In this document: in pieces, positions 1 through 8,320 of the stretch | Layout of the letters: the number at the start of each line of letters is the position of its first letter | Numbering within the stretch: position 1 is the stretch's first letter | Source: Sphingomonas swuensis | Lineage (GTDB): Bacteria > Pseudomonadota > Alphaproteobacteria > Sphingomonadales > Sphingomonadaceae | Direction: 5' to 3' | Assembly: GCF_039538045.1 (NCBI RefSeq) | Contig: NZ_BAABBQ010000001.1 | Span: 1,634,001-1,698,000 of the forward strand | DNA length: 64,000 nt | Position numbers and translations under genes: made by a program | The notes under the pieces: model-generated | Seen by the model: the letters and a program-made list of their open reading frames with translations, nothing else | Database searches by the model: none | What the model was told of the DNA's origin: nothing

Positions 1-988
1 GGTAGTATGATTCAAAGCTGCCCAGCCCAGTACCGGCAGGGAAACTGTCGCCGATTGCGGCGGCGGTTTTCTGGTAAATGTCGGCCCGCGTGGTGACGCT
101 GGTCGATTCCGATCCGGCCTTGCCGAAGATGCCGAGCCCGGCCGCGCCGGCGAGCAGCAAGAGTCCCGCAACCGCGCCGACCAGCCGGCGCTTGCGCCAC
201 ACGCCCGGTACCGCGACCGCGAAGCAGGCAAGGCCGACCGGCACGGCCAGCAGCAGCGCCGCGGTCGAGCCATTGAGCGCAAGCCCGAGCAGGACGACGG
301 CCAGGCCACCGACCGAGATCAGCAGGCGGCTCAGCGCCTCGGTGCCGATCCGGCCGCGCTTCTTCTGCTCGCCGCCGATGATCGCCGCGAGGAACGGCAT
401 GGTCACCAGCAACAGGCTGCCCTGGTGGTTGGCGTTGGCGAAGAGGCCGGTTGCCGCTCCAGTGTTGTAGATGGGGTAGAGATAGGGTCCGCCGCTGGTC
501 AGTTGCAGCGCGCCAAGGACCACCGAGCCGAACGTGCCGACCATGAGAGCGAAGACGCACCAGCGTGAGCGGTAGGCGCCAAGCCACAGCATCGCCGCGA
601 GGATCGCCAGCGGCACGGCCATGATCGGGAGGATCGAGGCCGTCGCCGCCGGCGCGAGGCTCAGCGGAAGCCACGGCAGCGGCTGGCCGCGCAGCGTGAA
701 GGCCTCGGCCACAGGGGCGCGGCCTGGAAGCGCGCTCCACAGGCCGGGTGGGAGCGGCACCAATTGCAGCAGAACCAGCAGGAACCACAGTCCCGAGAGC
801 AGCAGCAGGAAGCGACCGCCGGGCGTCGGCACGGTACGCCGGCTCGACAGCAGCGCCCAGGCGATCATCGCGATCGCGGCAAGCTGCAGCGCAAGGTTGC
901 GCCATACGCCCTGCGGACTCCCGCCAAGCAGCAGGCAGGCGAGCACGAACAGCGGCACCAGAGACTGGCGAAGGCTTCGGCGGATCAT
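1..988 (-). CDS. O-antigen ligase/polymerase family membrane protein (Wzy_C), 3' end outside window
   Basis: The first 329 residues are visible and the stop lies beyond the window edge. The chain is a run of hydrophobic segments (about 8-24, 33-48, 60-78, 115-137, 145-163, 193-206, 222-240, 243-260, 270-288) typical of polytopic Wzy/WaaL proteins. The motif FANANHQG (residues 183-190) and the following arginine-rich loop and GTGLGSF (319-325) are hallmarks of the Wzy_C family, which polymerises or ligates lipid-linked glycan repeats in the periplasm. The ATG overlaps the stop of the upstream TPR gene as ATGA. Its place at the end of a Wza/Wzc operon favours exopolysaccharide polymerisation, but ligase and polymerase cannot be separated by sequence alone. 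Confidence 0.85.
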   Translation of the reverse strand, partial: MIRRSLRQSLVPLFVLACLLLGGSPQGVWRNLALQLAAIAMIAWALLSSRRTVPTPGGRFLLLLSGLWFLLVLLQLVPLPPGLWSALPGRAPVAEAFTLRGQPLPWLPLSLAPAATASILPIMAVPLAILAAMLWLGAYRSRWCVFALMVGTFGSVVLGALQLTSGGPYLYPIYNTGAATGLFANANHQGSLLLVTMPFLAAIIGGEQKKRGRIGTEALSRLLISVGGLAVVLLGLALNGSTAALLLAVPVGLACFAVAVPGVWRKRRLVGAVAGLLLLAGAAGLGIFGKAGSESTSVTTRADIYQKTAAAIGDSFPAGTGLGSFESYY

Positions 989-2160
989 CGCGCGGCTCCC
1001 GCCTGCTGGAGGGTCACCGACGAAATCGCGGCGTTGATCGTCTTCGGAAACTCACCAGGCCGTCCGAACAGCTGGAGACGCTGGGCGGGGCAGTTGGCCG
1101 GGATGGTCAGTGCTCCCCGTCCAGCGCCGCTGGCGACCGGAACGACACCCAGCGAGCGGCTGTCGGAGACACAGACCAGCCGCCACTCGAGGGTCCCCGC
1201 GGGGACCTCGCCAGTGACGCGCTGGTCGAGCACGTAGTTGCCGGGCGGGAGCAGGAGAAGGTGGACGGCAAGCGTCGCTTCCTCGCGCCCGTAATAGATG
1301 ATCTGCATCGGGCCGCCGGCCTGGCTCTCGATCGCACCGCTCGGCGAGGGATTGAAGCGCCAGGTAAGCGGGCCGCCCTGGTCGGAGCCGCTCCAGCGGG
1401 TAAGCCCACCGGTCGGCGCGCCGCCAGCCTTGGCATAAAGGGCGCGAGCAGCGGGTATGTTGCCCGCTGCCAGAAGGCGTTCGAACGCCTGGGCAAGCCA
1501 AACCTCGGCAAGGTCGCCCCGGCGCGCGAGTGCCAGCAGCAGGGGATCCGCCTTTGCATCGGTGCTCAGCTCCTGGAGCACCGCGCGACGAAGCGGCGGA
1601 TTGGAGGCAAGCACCGGCGCGACCTTGGGCAGGGCTCCGGGTTGACCGAGATAGCGCGCGACCGCCGGTGCGAAGCCGTTGGAGATGCCGCCGACGCGGC
1701 GATCGAGCGCCGTCAGCTGGATCATGGCATCGCCCAGCCGCTCCTGGCGGATGTAGAGGTCGGCAAGGAGGAAGCGGGCAGCCGGCGCGCGGGGATCCTG
1801 CCTTACAGCGGCCCTGAGCAGCGCTTCGGCGGGCTGGCTCTGCCCCGCAGCTAGCTGCGCAGTGGCCTTCACCAGAAGCGGCTCGACCGCGAGCGGCGCA
1901 CCAAGCGAGCCGCGCTCGATGTCCGCGAGAAGCCCCGGATCAGGCGCCCTGCCTTCGCGGGCGGCAGCGCCGATTCCGGCCAGGGCCTGGTTGAACAGCA
2001 GCGGTGGATAGGATGGCCACACCGCGCGAGCGAGCGCCGGGCGGCGCTCTTCCTGCGTCGTGACAATGGCCGTCCGCACCGCCTGGCCGGCGAGCAGGAG
2101 CAGGAGCAACGCTCCCGCCCAATGCCACACCGACCGCCCGCTAGCCCCCGCCAGAGACAT
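985..2160 (-). CDS. TPR-containing membrane-anchored protein of the exopolysaccharide operon
   Basis: The 391-residue protein has one N-terminal membrane segment (about residues 13-31). A helical region follows (about 50-230) rich in alanine/leucine repeats resembling degenerate tetratricopeptide units. The C-terminal part (about 235-391) is predicted to be beta-rich and contains WRFNPSPSGAIES, which looks like a jelly-roll or lectin-like fold. No catalytic motif is visible. It lies between the Wzc-like gene (1-base TGATG overlap) and the Wzy_C gene (4-base overlap), so it is translationally coupled to both. I infer a periplasmic scaffold for polymerisation or export. The specific function is unknown. 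Confidence 0.65.
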   Translation of the reverse strand: MSLAGASGRSVWHWAGALLLLLLAGQAVRTAIVTTQEERRPALARAVWPSYPPLLFNQALAGIGAAAREGRAPDPGLLADIERGSLGAPLAVEPLLVKATAQLAAGQSQPAEALLRAAVRQDPRAPAARFLLADLYIRQERLGDAMIQLTALDRRVGGISNGFAPAVARYLGQPGALPKVAPVLASNPPLRRAVLQELSTDAKADPLLLALARRGDLAEVWLAQAFERLLAAGNIPAARALYAKAGGAPTGGLTRWSGSDQGGPLTWRFNPSPSGAIESQAGGPMQIIYYGREEATLAVHLLLLPPGNYVLDQRVTGEVPAGTLEWRLVCVSDSRSLGVVPVASGAGRGALTIPANCPAQRLQLFGRPGEFPKTINAAISSVTLQQAGAAR

Positions 2161-4373
2161 CAGGCCTCTTGATGGTGCGGGATCATCGCAATCTTCTCGC
2201 GACGGTCGCTCATCGCGCCGTAGCGATAGTTGTAATAACCGTAATTGCCTTCATTCTCGACCGCCTTGGTCAGGAGCCCACCGAGCAGGTGCGCGCCCGA
2301 GCCTTCGAGACGGTTGAGCGCCTCGGCGGCCTGTCGGGTCCGGGTGCGTCCGCTTTCCACCACGAACAGCACATTGTTGACGGTGTGCGCGATCAGCGGG
2401 GCGTCGGCGAGGCCGAGCACCGGCGGGGAGTCGATGATCACCATCTGATAGTGCTGCAGAGCTTCCTCGAGGATCATCGCGAAGCGGCTGGTCGAAAGGA
2501 GATCGGCCGGATTTGGCGGAAGCGGCCCGCAAGGCAGCAGCGAGAGGTTCTCAAACTGGGTCGGCGCGGTGTGCGCCATCACGTCCTCGTCGTTGGTGAG
2601 GAGCTTGGTCAGGCCGATATGCTCGTCGGCGGCACGGAAGCTCGGCTTGCGGAGATCGGCATCGATCAGCAGCACCGAATAGCCGCGACGGGCAAAGTTC
2701 TGCGACAGCGCGAGCGCGCTCGACGACTTTCCTTCTGCCGGTGCGGTCGACGTGACCATCAAGGTGCGCGGAGCACCATGCTCGGTCGAGAAGCGAAGCG
2801 CCGCTGCGGTGGCGCTGTACGCTTCGGACACCGCCGAGCTTGGATCCTTGAGATCCTCGACGAAGTCGCCCTTAGTGACCCGCTTCGGGATCTGGCCGAC
2901 GCAGGCAAGCCCGAGCTTGTTGCGCAGGTCGTCGCGAGTGCGGATCGTGTCGCGGAGCAGCTCGAGACCGACTGCGCCGCCAAGACCAGCGAGCAGACCG
3001 ACGGCGAGGCCGGCAAGGAGGTTGATCGGGAGGTTGGGCTTGAACGGAGCGCCAGGCACTTCGGCGCGGTCGACGATCGAGATCGGCGAAGTGCCGACGC
3101 CGCCAGCGACGCCAATTTCCTTGTAGCGCTGCAGAAGCGCGTCGTAGAGGCTGCGATTGGTGTCGACGTCGCGCTGGAGGATGGCGTAGCGGACGCTTCG
3201 GCCACGCAGGTCGAGGACCTGCCCCTTGAGGCTGTTGACCCGACTCTGGAGCGCGCGCTCGGCGGCGACGGCACCGCGATATTCCTGGGCGAGCGTGTTC
3301 GAGCGGCCAGCGCTGACCTGCGAGGCTTCACGGGCGATCTGCTGGTTGAGCTCGCCGATGCGCGAGCGCAGGCTGAGCATCTCGGGATGATCCGGCTTCA
3401 GCGTCGTTGCCTTGTCACTATATTCGGCCTCGAGCGCGGCGCGCGTGTTGCGCAACCCCTGCGTCGAGGTGTTGACGTCGGCGGTCGGGCCCGACGCCGC
3501 GGCTGCGCGGTAGGCACCCTCGGCCGAGACGCGGCGAGCGGTGGCCTCGGCGAGCGCGCTGTTGAGCGCGCCGAGTGTCTCGCCCTGGAGCGAGTTGCCG
3601 GCTTCGGGCGAGTTGCTTCCTCCGGCGGAGCCGCCGCTGAGCGTGATGATGCCCTCGGCCTGCGCGTATTGGGCAAGCTGGCGCTCGCTGCGTTCGAGGT
3701 CGGTGCGGGTCTTGTTGATCTGCCGCTCGAGGAACTGTCGCGCATAGGCCGAGCTCTCGAAGCGGCGCTGGAGCCCGGCGTTGATGAAGCTGTCGGCGAC
3801 GCCGTTCGCGATCGTCGCCGCGAGCTGCGGATTGGCCGACGTATAGCTGTAGCGGATCAGCGTGCCTTCCTCGGGCGGCGTGACGGCAAGGCCGCCCGCA
3901 ACGACCGAGGTGGCCGCCTTGAGACGATCCTCGATCGACCCGGCGCTTCCGGCAACCGCCGGGTTGCTGGCGAGATTGAGGTCCTGCGCGGTGCGCTCGG
4001 CAACCGCCCGGCTCTGCAGCAGCCCGACCTGGGTCGCGATGAAGTCCCACGACTGCAGGCTTTGGTCCTGCACGTCCTTGTCCTGCCCGATGACCTCGAA
4101 CTTGGGAGGATTGACCTCGAGCGTGACCCACGAGCGATACAGCGGGGTGGTCAGCATCGTGATGATGATCCCGCCCGCCAGGCCGAGCACCGCGGCGGCA
4201 AGGATCAGCCAGCGCCATTCGCGCAGGATCTTGAGCACGGTCGCAAGATCGAGCTGCGGCATGTGGTGCGGAGTGCGGCCGCTGTTCGGCATCCTCGGCG
4301 CGGCGATGGCCGGCAGATCCGAGCGGTTTGCCGGCACGCGCCCGTCGGGGCTGAAGGCGAGATCGCGATTCAC
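2160..4373 (-). CDS. Polysaccharide copolymerase with fused BY-type tyrosine kinase (Wzc-like)
   Basis: The 737-residue inner-membrane protein controls chain length and export of polymer. A Wzz domain starts near residue 38, with membrane segments at about 54-75 and 448-470 flanking a long periplasmic coiled-coil region. The cytoplasmic kinase has Walker A (APAEGKSSS, 545-553), Walker A' (LLIDADLRKPS, 568-578) and Walker B (VIIDSPP, 645-651). It ends in a tyrosine-rich tail (YGYYNYRY, 711-718), the usual autophosphorylation cluster. The assigned start is GTG, with AAGGA 11 bases upstream; a later ATG at residue 28 or 38 is possible. Wza-like export lipoprotein is directly upstream. Confidence 0.93.
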   Translation of the reverse strand: MNRDLAFSPDGRVPANRSDLPAIAAPRMPNSGRTPHHMPQLDLATVLKILREWRWLILAAAVLGLAGGIIITMLTTPLYRSWVTLEVNPPKFEVIGQDKDVQDQSLQSWDFIATQVGLLQSRAVAERTAQDLNLASNPAVAGSAGSIEDRLKAATSVVAGGLAVTPPEEGTLIRYSYTSANPQLAATIANGVADSFINAGLQRRFESSAYARQFLERQINKTRTDLERSERQLAQYAQAEGIITLSGGSAGGSNSPEAGNSLQGETLGALNSALAEATARRVSAEGAYRAAAASGPTADVNTSTQGLRNTRAALEAEYSDKATTLKPDHPEMLSLRSRIGELNQQIAREASQVSAGRSNTLAQEYRGAVAAERALQSRVNSLKGQVLDLRGRSVRYAILQRDVDTNRSLYDALLQRYKEIGVAGGVGTSPISIVDRAEVPGAPFKPNLPINLLAGLAVGLLAGLGGAVGLELLRDTIRTRDDLRNKLGLACVGQIPKRVTKGDFVEDLKDPSSAVSEAYSATAAALRFSTEHGAPRTLMVTSTAPAEGKSSSALALSQNFARRGYSVLLIDADLRKPSFRAADEHIGLTKLLTNDEDVMAHTAPTQFENLSLLPCGPLPPNPADLLSTSRFAMILEEALQHYQMVIIDSPPVLGLADAPLIAHTVNNVLFVVESGRTRTRQAAEALNRLEGSGAHLLGGLLTKAVENEGNYGYYNYRYGAMSDRREKIAMIPHHQEA

Positions 4374-4414
4374 GAGGTCAATATTCCTTGGGGTAGTCGG
4401 CCCGGGGCCATGAC

Positions 4415-5116
4415 CTAGAACGGTCGGAAAATCGAGAGGATCGGCAGATTGCTGAGGATCTTCTTCTGGGTCGCCTTCACGCTCGAACCGTCGACGACGA
4501 TGATATCACCCGGGAAAACCGAAGGATCCTGAGCCTGGCCGCGGCGAATCGCCTGGAGGTCGAAGGCCGCCGCCTGGCGCTGTCCGCCAACGGTCCGGAA
4601 CACCGCGACGCGGCGAAGATTGGCGTCCTCGCTCGGACCACCCGACAGCGCAACGGCCTGAAGCAGGGTCAAGGCGCTGTTGACCGGGAAGGAACCGCTC
4701 TGCTTGACCGAGCCGTCGACCGTGACGCTGCGGCGGGTCGAGGCCTTGACCCCGACAGCCACGTCCGGGTTGACGAAGTAGCGCGCTCCGAGCGCCTGAG
4801 TCAGGCGCTCGTCGAGCTGTGCGGTCGTCAGCTCGGCGGCATCGATCGCGCCGATCAGCGGCATGCTGATCTTGCCGGTGAGATCCACCTCATATTCGCC
4901 GGAAAGATCCTTCTGGCGGAAGACGTTGACGGTCAGCGTGTCGAGCGGCGCAATGCGATAGTTCTGCTCGAGCGTCAGCAGCTTGGGCTGATCGGGCGGC
5001 GGAAGCGCGACGTTATAGGGGATCGGCCCGCCCGGCTTGTCGGCACAGGCGGACACCAGCAGCACGGCCGCCGCGACGACCGGCACCTTCAGCACGACGC
5101 TTCGACGCATGTTCAT
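4415..5116 (-). CDS. Polysaccharide export outer-membrane lipoprotein (Wza/BexD family)
   Basis: The 233-residue protein begins with a lipoprotein signal peptide whose lipobox LVSAC places the lipidated Cys at residue 24. A Poly_export domain follows (about 50-130, with YRIAPLDTLTVNVF), then an SLBB-type region (about 135-215, with GSVKQSGSFPV and DIIVVDG). This family forms the outer-membrane channel that works with Wzc. The frame opens 24 bases earlier, but this ATG is preceded by GAAGGGA at good spacing and gives a normal signal peptide, so I prefer it. It is shorter than E. coli Wza (about 380 residues), which is common for alphaproteobacterial exopolysaccharide exporters. Confidence 0.92.
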   Translation of the reverse strand: MNMRRSVVLKVPVVAAAVLLVSACADKPGGPIPYNVALPPPDQPKLLTLEQNYRIAPLDTLTVNVFRQKDLSGEYEVDLTGKISMPLIGAIDAAELTTAQLDERLTQALGARYFVNPDVAVGVKASTRRSVTVDGSVKQSGSFPVNSALTLLQAVALSGGPSEDANLRRVAVFRTVGGQRQAAAFDLQAIRRGQAQDPSVFPGDIIVVDGSSVKATQKKILSNLPILSIFRPF

Positions 5117-5173
5117 ACTTTCCCTTCGCACCCCTGCCATGACGATAGTGTAACGACTCTCATCGCAACAGGT

Positions 5174-6247
5174 TCAACCCTGCCGCGCGGCTTGTCCCAG
5201 GTACCAAGGCAGCGCTGCGGTCAGCCCCGCCTCAATGTCGTGAGTCGGGGCATAGCCGATGAGCGATGCAGCCTTGGCGATCTCGGCCTCGCTGTGCCGG
5301 ACATCGCCGGCTCGGAACGGAGCATAGACCGGATCGGCGGCATAGTCGAAGCCATGCCCACCGAGACCATCGCGAAGCAGGCCGAACAGCCGGTTGAGGC
5401 TGGTGCGATGGCCGACCGCGACGTTGAACACCTCGCCCTGCGCCTCGTCCGGCGCAAGCGCCGCCAGCAGATTCGCCTGCACGGCATTGAGGACGAAGCA
5501 GAAGTCGCGGCTGGTTTCGCCATCGCCGTTGATGGTGATCGGCTCGCCCGCAATCATCGCGTCGAGCCACTTTGGAATGACCGCGGCATAGGGACCGTGC
5601 GGGTCCTGCCGAGGTCCGAAGACGTTGAAATAGCGCAGCCCGGTCGCCTTGAAGCCGTAGCTTCGCGCATAGACCGCTGCGTAAAGCTCGTTGACGAGCT
5701 TGGTCACCGCATAGGGCGACAGCGGGTTGCCGATCCGCTCCTCGCGCTTGGGAAGATTGGGTTCGTCGCCATAGGTGCTCGAGGAAGCGGCATAGACGAA
5801 GCGCCCGACCCCTGCCCTGCGCGCGGCGTCGAGCATGTTGAGGAAGCCGGTGACGTTGGTGTCGTGGCTGGTAAGCGGGTCGGCGATCGACCTCGGCACC
5901 GAACCCAACGCCGCCTGATGGAGCACGACGTCGGCGCCCGCGACCGCCGTCTCGCAGGTCCGAAGGTCGCGGATGTCCCCAGTGATGAAGTGGAAGCGGC
6001 CCGCGCGCTCAGGCCCGACCGCCTTCACCACTTCGTCGAGGTTGCGCTGGTGGCCGGTCGCGAAATTGTCGAGCCCGACCACATGCTGGTCGAGCGACAG
6101 CAGGGTCTCGACGAGGTTTGACCCAATGAAGCCCGCGGCGCCCGTCACCAGCCAGCGTCGAGGCCGCTGGACAAGCGCCTCACGGTGCGGCGCCAGCGCG
6201 GGGCCGTCGATCAGCGCTTCAAGCAAGACTATTCTCCCGTCGAACAT
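5174..6247 (-). CDS. UDP-N-acetylhexosamine 4-epimerase, WbpP/TviC type
   Basis: This extended short-chain dehydrogenase interconverts UDP-GlcNAc and UDP-GalNAc (or the uronic acids). The NAD-binding motif TGAAGFIG is at residues 35-42. [16 protein letters not shown] with SPYAVTK supplies the catalytic Ser/Tyr-xxx-Lys, and the block [13 protein letters not shown] plus [14 protein letters not shown] follow WbpP closely. The start is uncertain. The ATG used here overlaps the phosphatase gene by 29 bases. A TTG at 6226 has a better ribosome site (GGGAG, 7 bases away) and would give 350 residues, nearer the 341 of WbpP. The gene lies between the phosphatase and the Wza-like gene in one operon. 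Confidence 0.88.
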   Translation of the reverse strand: MFDGRIVLLEALIDGPALAPHREALVQRPRRWLVTGAAGFIGSNLVETLLSLDQHVVGLDNFATGHQRNLDEVVKAVGPERAGRFHFITGDIRDLRTCETAVAGADVVLHQAALGSVPRSIADPLTSHDTNVTGFLNMLDAARRAGVGRFVYAASSSTYGDEPNLPKREERIGNPLSPYAVTKLVNELYAAVYARSYGFKATGLRYFNVFGPRQDPHGPYAAVIPKWLDAMIAGEPITINGDGETSRDFCFVLNAVQANLLAALAPDEAQGEVFNVAVGHRTSLNRLFGLLRDGLGGHGFDYAADPVYAPFRAGDVRHSEAEIAKAASLIGYAPTHDIEAGLTAALPWYLGQAARQG

Positions 6248-7007
6248 AGCCGTCGACCGTATCGAGGAACCAGCGCTCGCCGCCGTCGATGGCAAGCGCA
6301 GTGAGGCGACCGGTGGCGTAGGCCCCGGTATCGATGCCGATCCGTGAACCGCTCTCTTCGACCCGCTCGCTGACGGTGTGCCCATGCACCACGGTCATTC
6401 CATGGTCGCGGCGATCGGACAGGAAGGGTTCGCGGATCCACCGCAAGTCGGTCAGGCTCTGCTGGTCGAGAGCGATGCCGGGCCGCACCCCGGCGTGCAC
6501 GAACAGATAGTCGCCGAAGCGGAAGCTGTCGGCGAGTTCCTCAAGGAACCGACGATGCGCCTGCGGAATCGCCGAGGCGATACGCTTGGCCGCTTCCCTG
6601 GGCGCAAGCGCGGCGATCTCGACGGCATCGACACCATAGCTCTGGAGGGTCTCGCTACCGCCGAACTTCAGCCAGCCCGAGACCTGCTTGAACTCGCCGT
6701 CCAGAATCCGAAGCAGCACTTCCTCATGGTTGCCGGCAATTCCGATGACCCGGAAGTCCGGCCAGTCGAGCGAGCGCAGCCGCTCGATCACCTCGGCCGA
6801 CGCGGGACCCCGGTCGATGAGATCGCCGAGCAGGACCAGAAGTCCCTTGGCCGGCGCGCGCAGCCGGTGATCGGACGCGATATCCTCGAGCAACCGGTCG
6901 AGCAGCTCGAGGCAGCCATGCACGTCGCCGATGACATAGGCGCGCCAGCCATCGGGCCCACGGCGGGCACGCGGAGAGGTCGACTGGAACATGCGGCGGA
7001 ACAGCAT
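6219..7007 (-). CDS. PPP-family metallophosphatase (serine/threonine phosphatase or ApaH-like)
   Basis: The 262-residue protein has the full metal-binding set of the PPP superfamily: GDVHG (27-31), GDLIDRG (61-67), GNHEE (92-96), FVHAGVRPG and HGHTVS. Relatives are bacterial PrpA/PrpB and lambda phosphatases, which remove phosphate from Ser/Thr and sometimes Tyr, and ApaH diadenosine tetraphosphatase. No signal peptide is visible, so it is probably cytoplasmic. It overlaps the downstream epimerase gene and shares an operon with the Wzc-like tyrosine kinase. A role in dephosphorylating the export machinery is attractive, but that is inference from position. Confidence 0.88.
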   Translation of the reverse strand: MLFRRMFQSTSPRARRGPDGWRAYVIGDVHGCLELLDRLLEDIASDHRLRAPAKGLLVLLGDLIDRGPASAEVIERLRSLDWPDFRVIGIAGNHEEVLLRILDGEFKQVSGWLKFGGSETLQSYGVDAVEIAALAPREAAKRIASAIPQAHRRFLEELADSFRFGDYLFVHAGVRPGIALDQQSLTDLRWIREPFLSDRRDHGMTVVHGHTVSERVEESGSRIGIDTGAYATGRLTALAIDGGERWFLDTVDGYVRRENSLA

Positions 7008-7018
7008 GGGCGGGGCCC

Positions 7019-8146
7019 CTAGCCTGCTTTTCCTGTCAAAGCGATGACTCGCGACAGGTAAGCCTCGATGACAAGTTTCTCATCATAGCGGCTGGTGGCC
7101 ATGGAACGGGCAGAGTCGCCCCAGGACTGGCGACGCTCAGGGCCGACTTCGACCAAGCGCTCGATCGCCTTGGCGAGGCTTTGAGGAGACCGAGACTCGA
7201 ACAACAGGCCGTTGACCCCATCCTCGACGAGCTGCCGGCAGCCGGGCACGTCGGATGCGAGCAGGGGGCGACCCATCGCTGCCCCTTCCAGCAGGGCTCG
7301 CGGCATGCCCTCTCTGTAGGAAGGGAGGACCAGAGCGTCGGCGGCGGCGATAAAGGGGCGAACATCCTCGGTCGCGCCGACGTGACGAAGCAGTCCCTCC
7401 TCTTCCCAGCCGCGCACCTCGGCAGCGCTGATGGCGGTGCGATTGGCGGCACCGAGGCCGCCGACCAGGGTCAGCTCCAGCGCCGGGTAACGCGGTCGCA
7501 GCAGCCGCATCGCCTCGGCCAGTTCGCGGACGCCCTTGTCGCCGAGGAGCCGCCCGACAAAGAGGAGCTTCGCGGCACCGGGCTCACGCGATGGCAACGG
7601 GCTCGGACGAAAGCGACGGCAGTCGACTCCTGAGCCGGGAAGCATTGCGACCTGTTCCGAACGGACCAGTCCAAGCTGCTGAAACAGCGCCGAATCATCC
7701 TCGTTCTGGAAAAAGACGGTCGGGCTTGGCCGGAGCGCCTCGCGGTAGAGGGCCGACTGGATCCGCTGGAGCATCCCGCCTCGGATGAAGCCGGTGCCGA
7801 GGCCGGAAATATTCGGAAGCAAAGGAATATTGAGTGCTCGGGCGGCGAGCCCGGCATAGATGTTGCCCTTGGGGGTGAAGCTCAGCACCGCCGCGGGCCG
7901 CGCCTCCCGGAAGATCCTCAGCAAGGCAAGGACGGTCCGCAACTCGGCCAGCGGAGCGGTGCCCTCGGGCTTGAGGGGGAAGTGCCAGGTATCCAGCCCC
8001 GCAACAGCATCCTGACCGTTGGGCACGGCCGCGACGACCCGGTGTCCGGCAGCGCGGAGCGCGGTGATCAGCGGCCCCCTGAAGTGCTCGAGATTCCAGC
8101 TGCTGTTTGCGACAAAAAGGATCGGAGAGGACACCGGCTTGCCCAT
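7019..8146 (-). CDS. Glycosyltransferase family 4 protein
   Basis: The 375-residue cytoplasmic enzyme has the GT-B fold. The N-terminal acceptor domain starts ILFVANSSWNLEHFRGPL. The C-terminal donor domain carries LLFVGRLLGDKGVRELAEA and the E-x7-E signature in YREGMPRALLEGAAMGRP. It resembles the subfamily that includes PglA and capsular GT4 enzymes using UDP-GalNAc, GlcNAc or similar donors. A GTG 42 bases upstream extends the frame, but that start would run into a 14-bp palindrome and adds no family-like sequence, so the ATG is used. It is the first gene of the left export operon. Sugar specificity cannot be read from sequence. Confidence 0.9.
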   Translation of the reverse strand: MGKPVSSPILFVANSSWNLEHFRGPLITALRAAGHRVVAAVPNGQDAVAGLDTWHFPLKPEGTAPLAELRTVLALLRIFREARPAAVLSFTPKGNIYAGLAARALNIPLLPNISGLGTGFIRGGMLQRIQSALYREALRPSPTVFFQNEDDSALFQQLGLVRSEQVAMLPGSGVDCRRFRPSPLPSREPGAAKLLFVGRLLGDKGVRELAEAMRLLRPRYPALELTLVGGLGAANRTAISAAEVRGWEEEGLLRHVGATEDVRPFIAAADALVLPSYREGMPRALLEGAAMGRPLLASDVPGCRQLVEDGVNGLLFESRSPQSLAKAIERLVEVGPERRQSWGDSARSMATSRYDEKLVIEAYLSRVIALTGKAG

Positions 8147-8172
8147 AGACGGAGAGCAAGCAGCTTGAAAAC

Positions 8173-8186
8173 GGCAGAATTCTGCC
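8173..8186. promoter_or_regulatory. Perfect 14-bp palindrome in divergent promoter region
   Basis: GGCAGAATTCTGCC is a perfect inverted repeat. It lies 27 bases upstream of the GT4 start and about 135 bases upstream of the divergent small secreted protein. Its place between divergent genes of the polysaccharide block suggests a dimeric regulator site. A further interrupted repeat, TGCCAC-T-GTGGCA, begins inside its right arm. No regulator can be named. Confidence 0.4.
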
Positions 8187-8190
8187 ACTG

Positions 8191-8206
8191 TGGCACGAAT
8201 GTCGCT
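8191..8206 (+). promoter_or_regulatory. Sigma-54-like -24/-12 element
   Basis: TGGCACGAATGTCGCT matches the sigma-54 consensus TGGCACG-N4-TTGCW at all but one conserved position, with correct GG-to-GC spacing. Transcription would start near 8217, about 100 bases before the small secreted protein gene. One match in AT-poor DNA can arise by chance, and no rpoN or enhancer-binding gene is in the window. Confidence 0.3.
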
Positions 8207-8320
8207 GGAGCGAGATTATTTTTGCTGCGATGCAACCAGAGCAATTGAACTGCGTTGGGCGGTCATCGGAGTTCTATAACTCCCGGTTACGCATGGCGTA
8301 TGTTTAGGGGACTATCTCGA

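Noticed and set aside
2169..4418. Long open frame (about 749 codons) antisense to the Wzc-like gene
   Set aside because: The sense strand encodes a well-conserved kinase. The antisense frame is a codon-bias shadow with no recognisable domain and no ribosome site.
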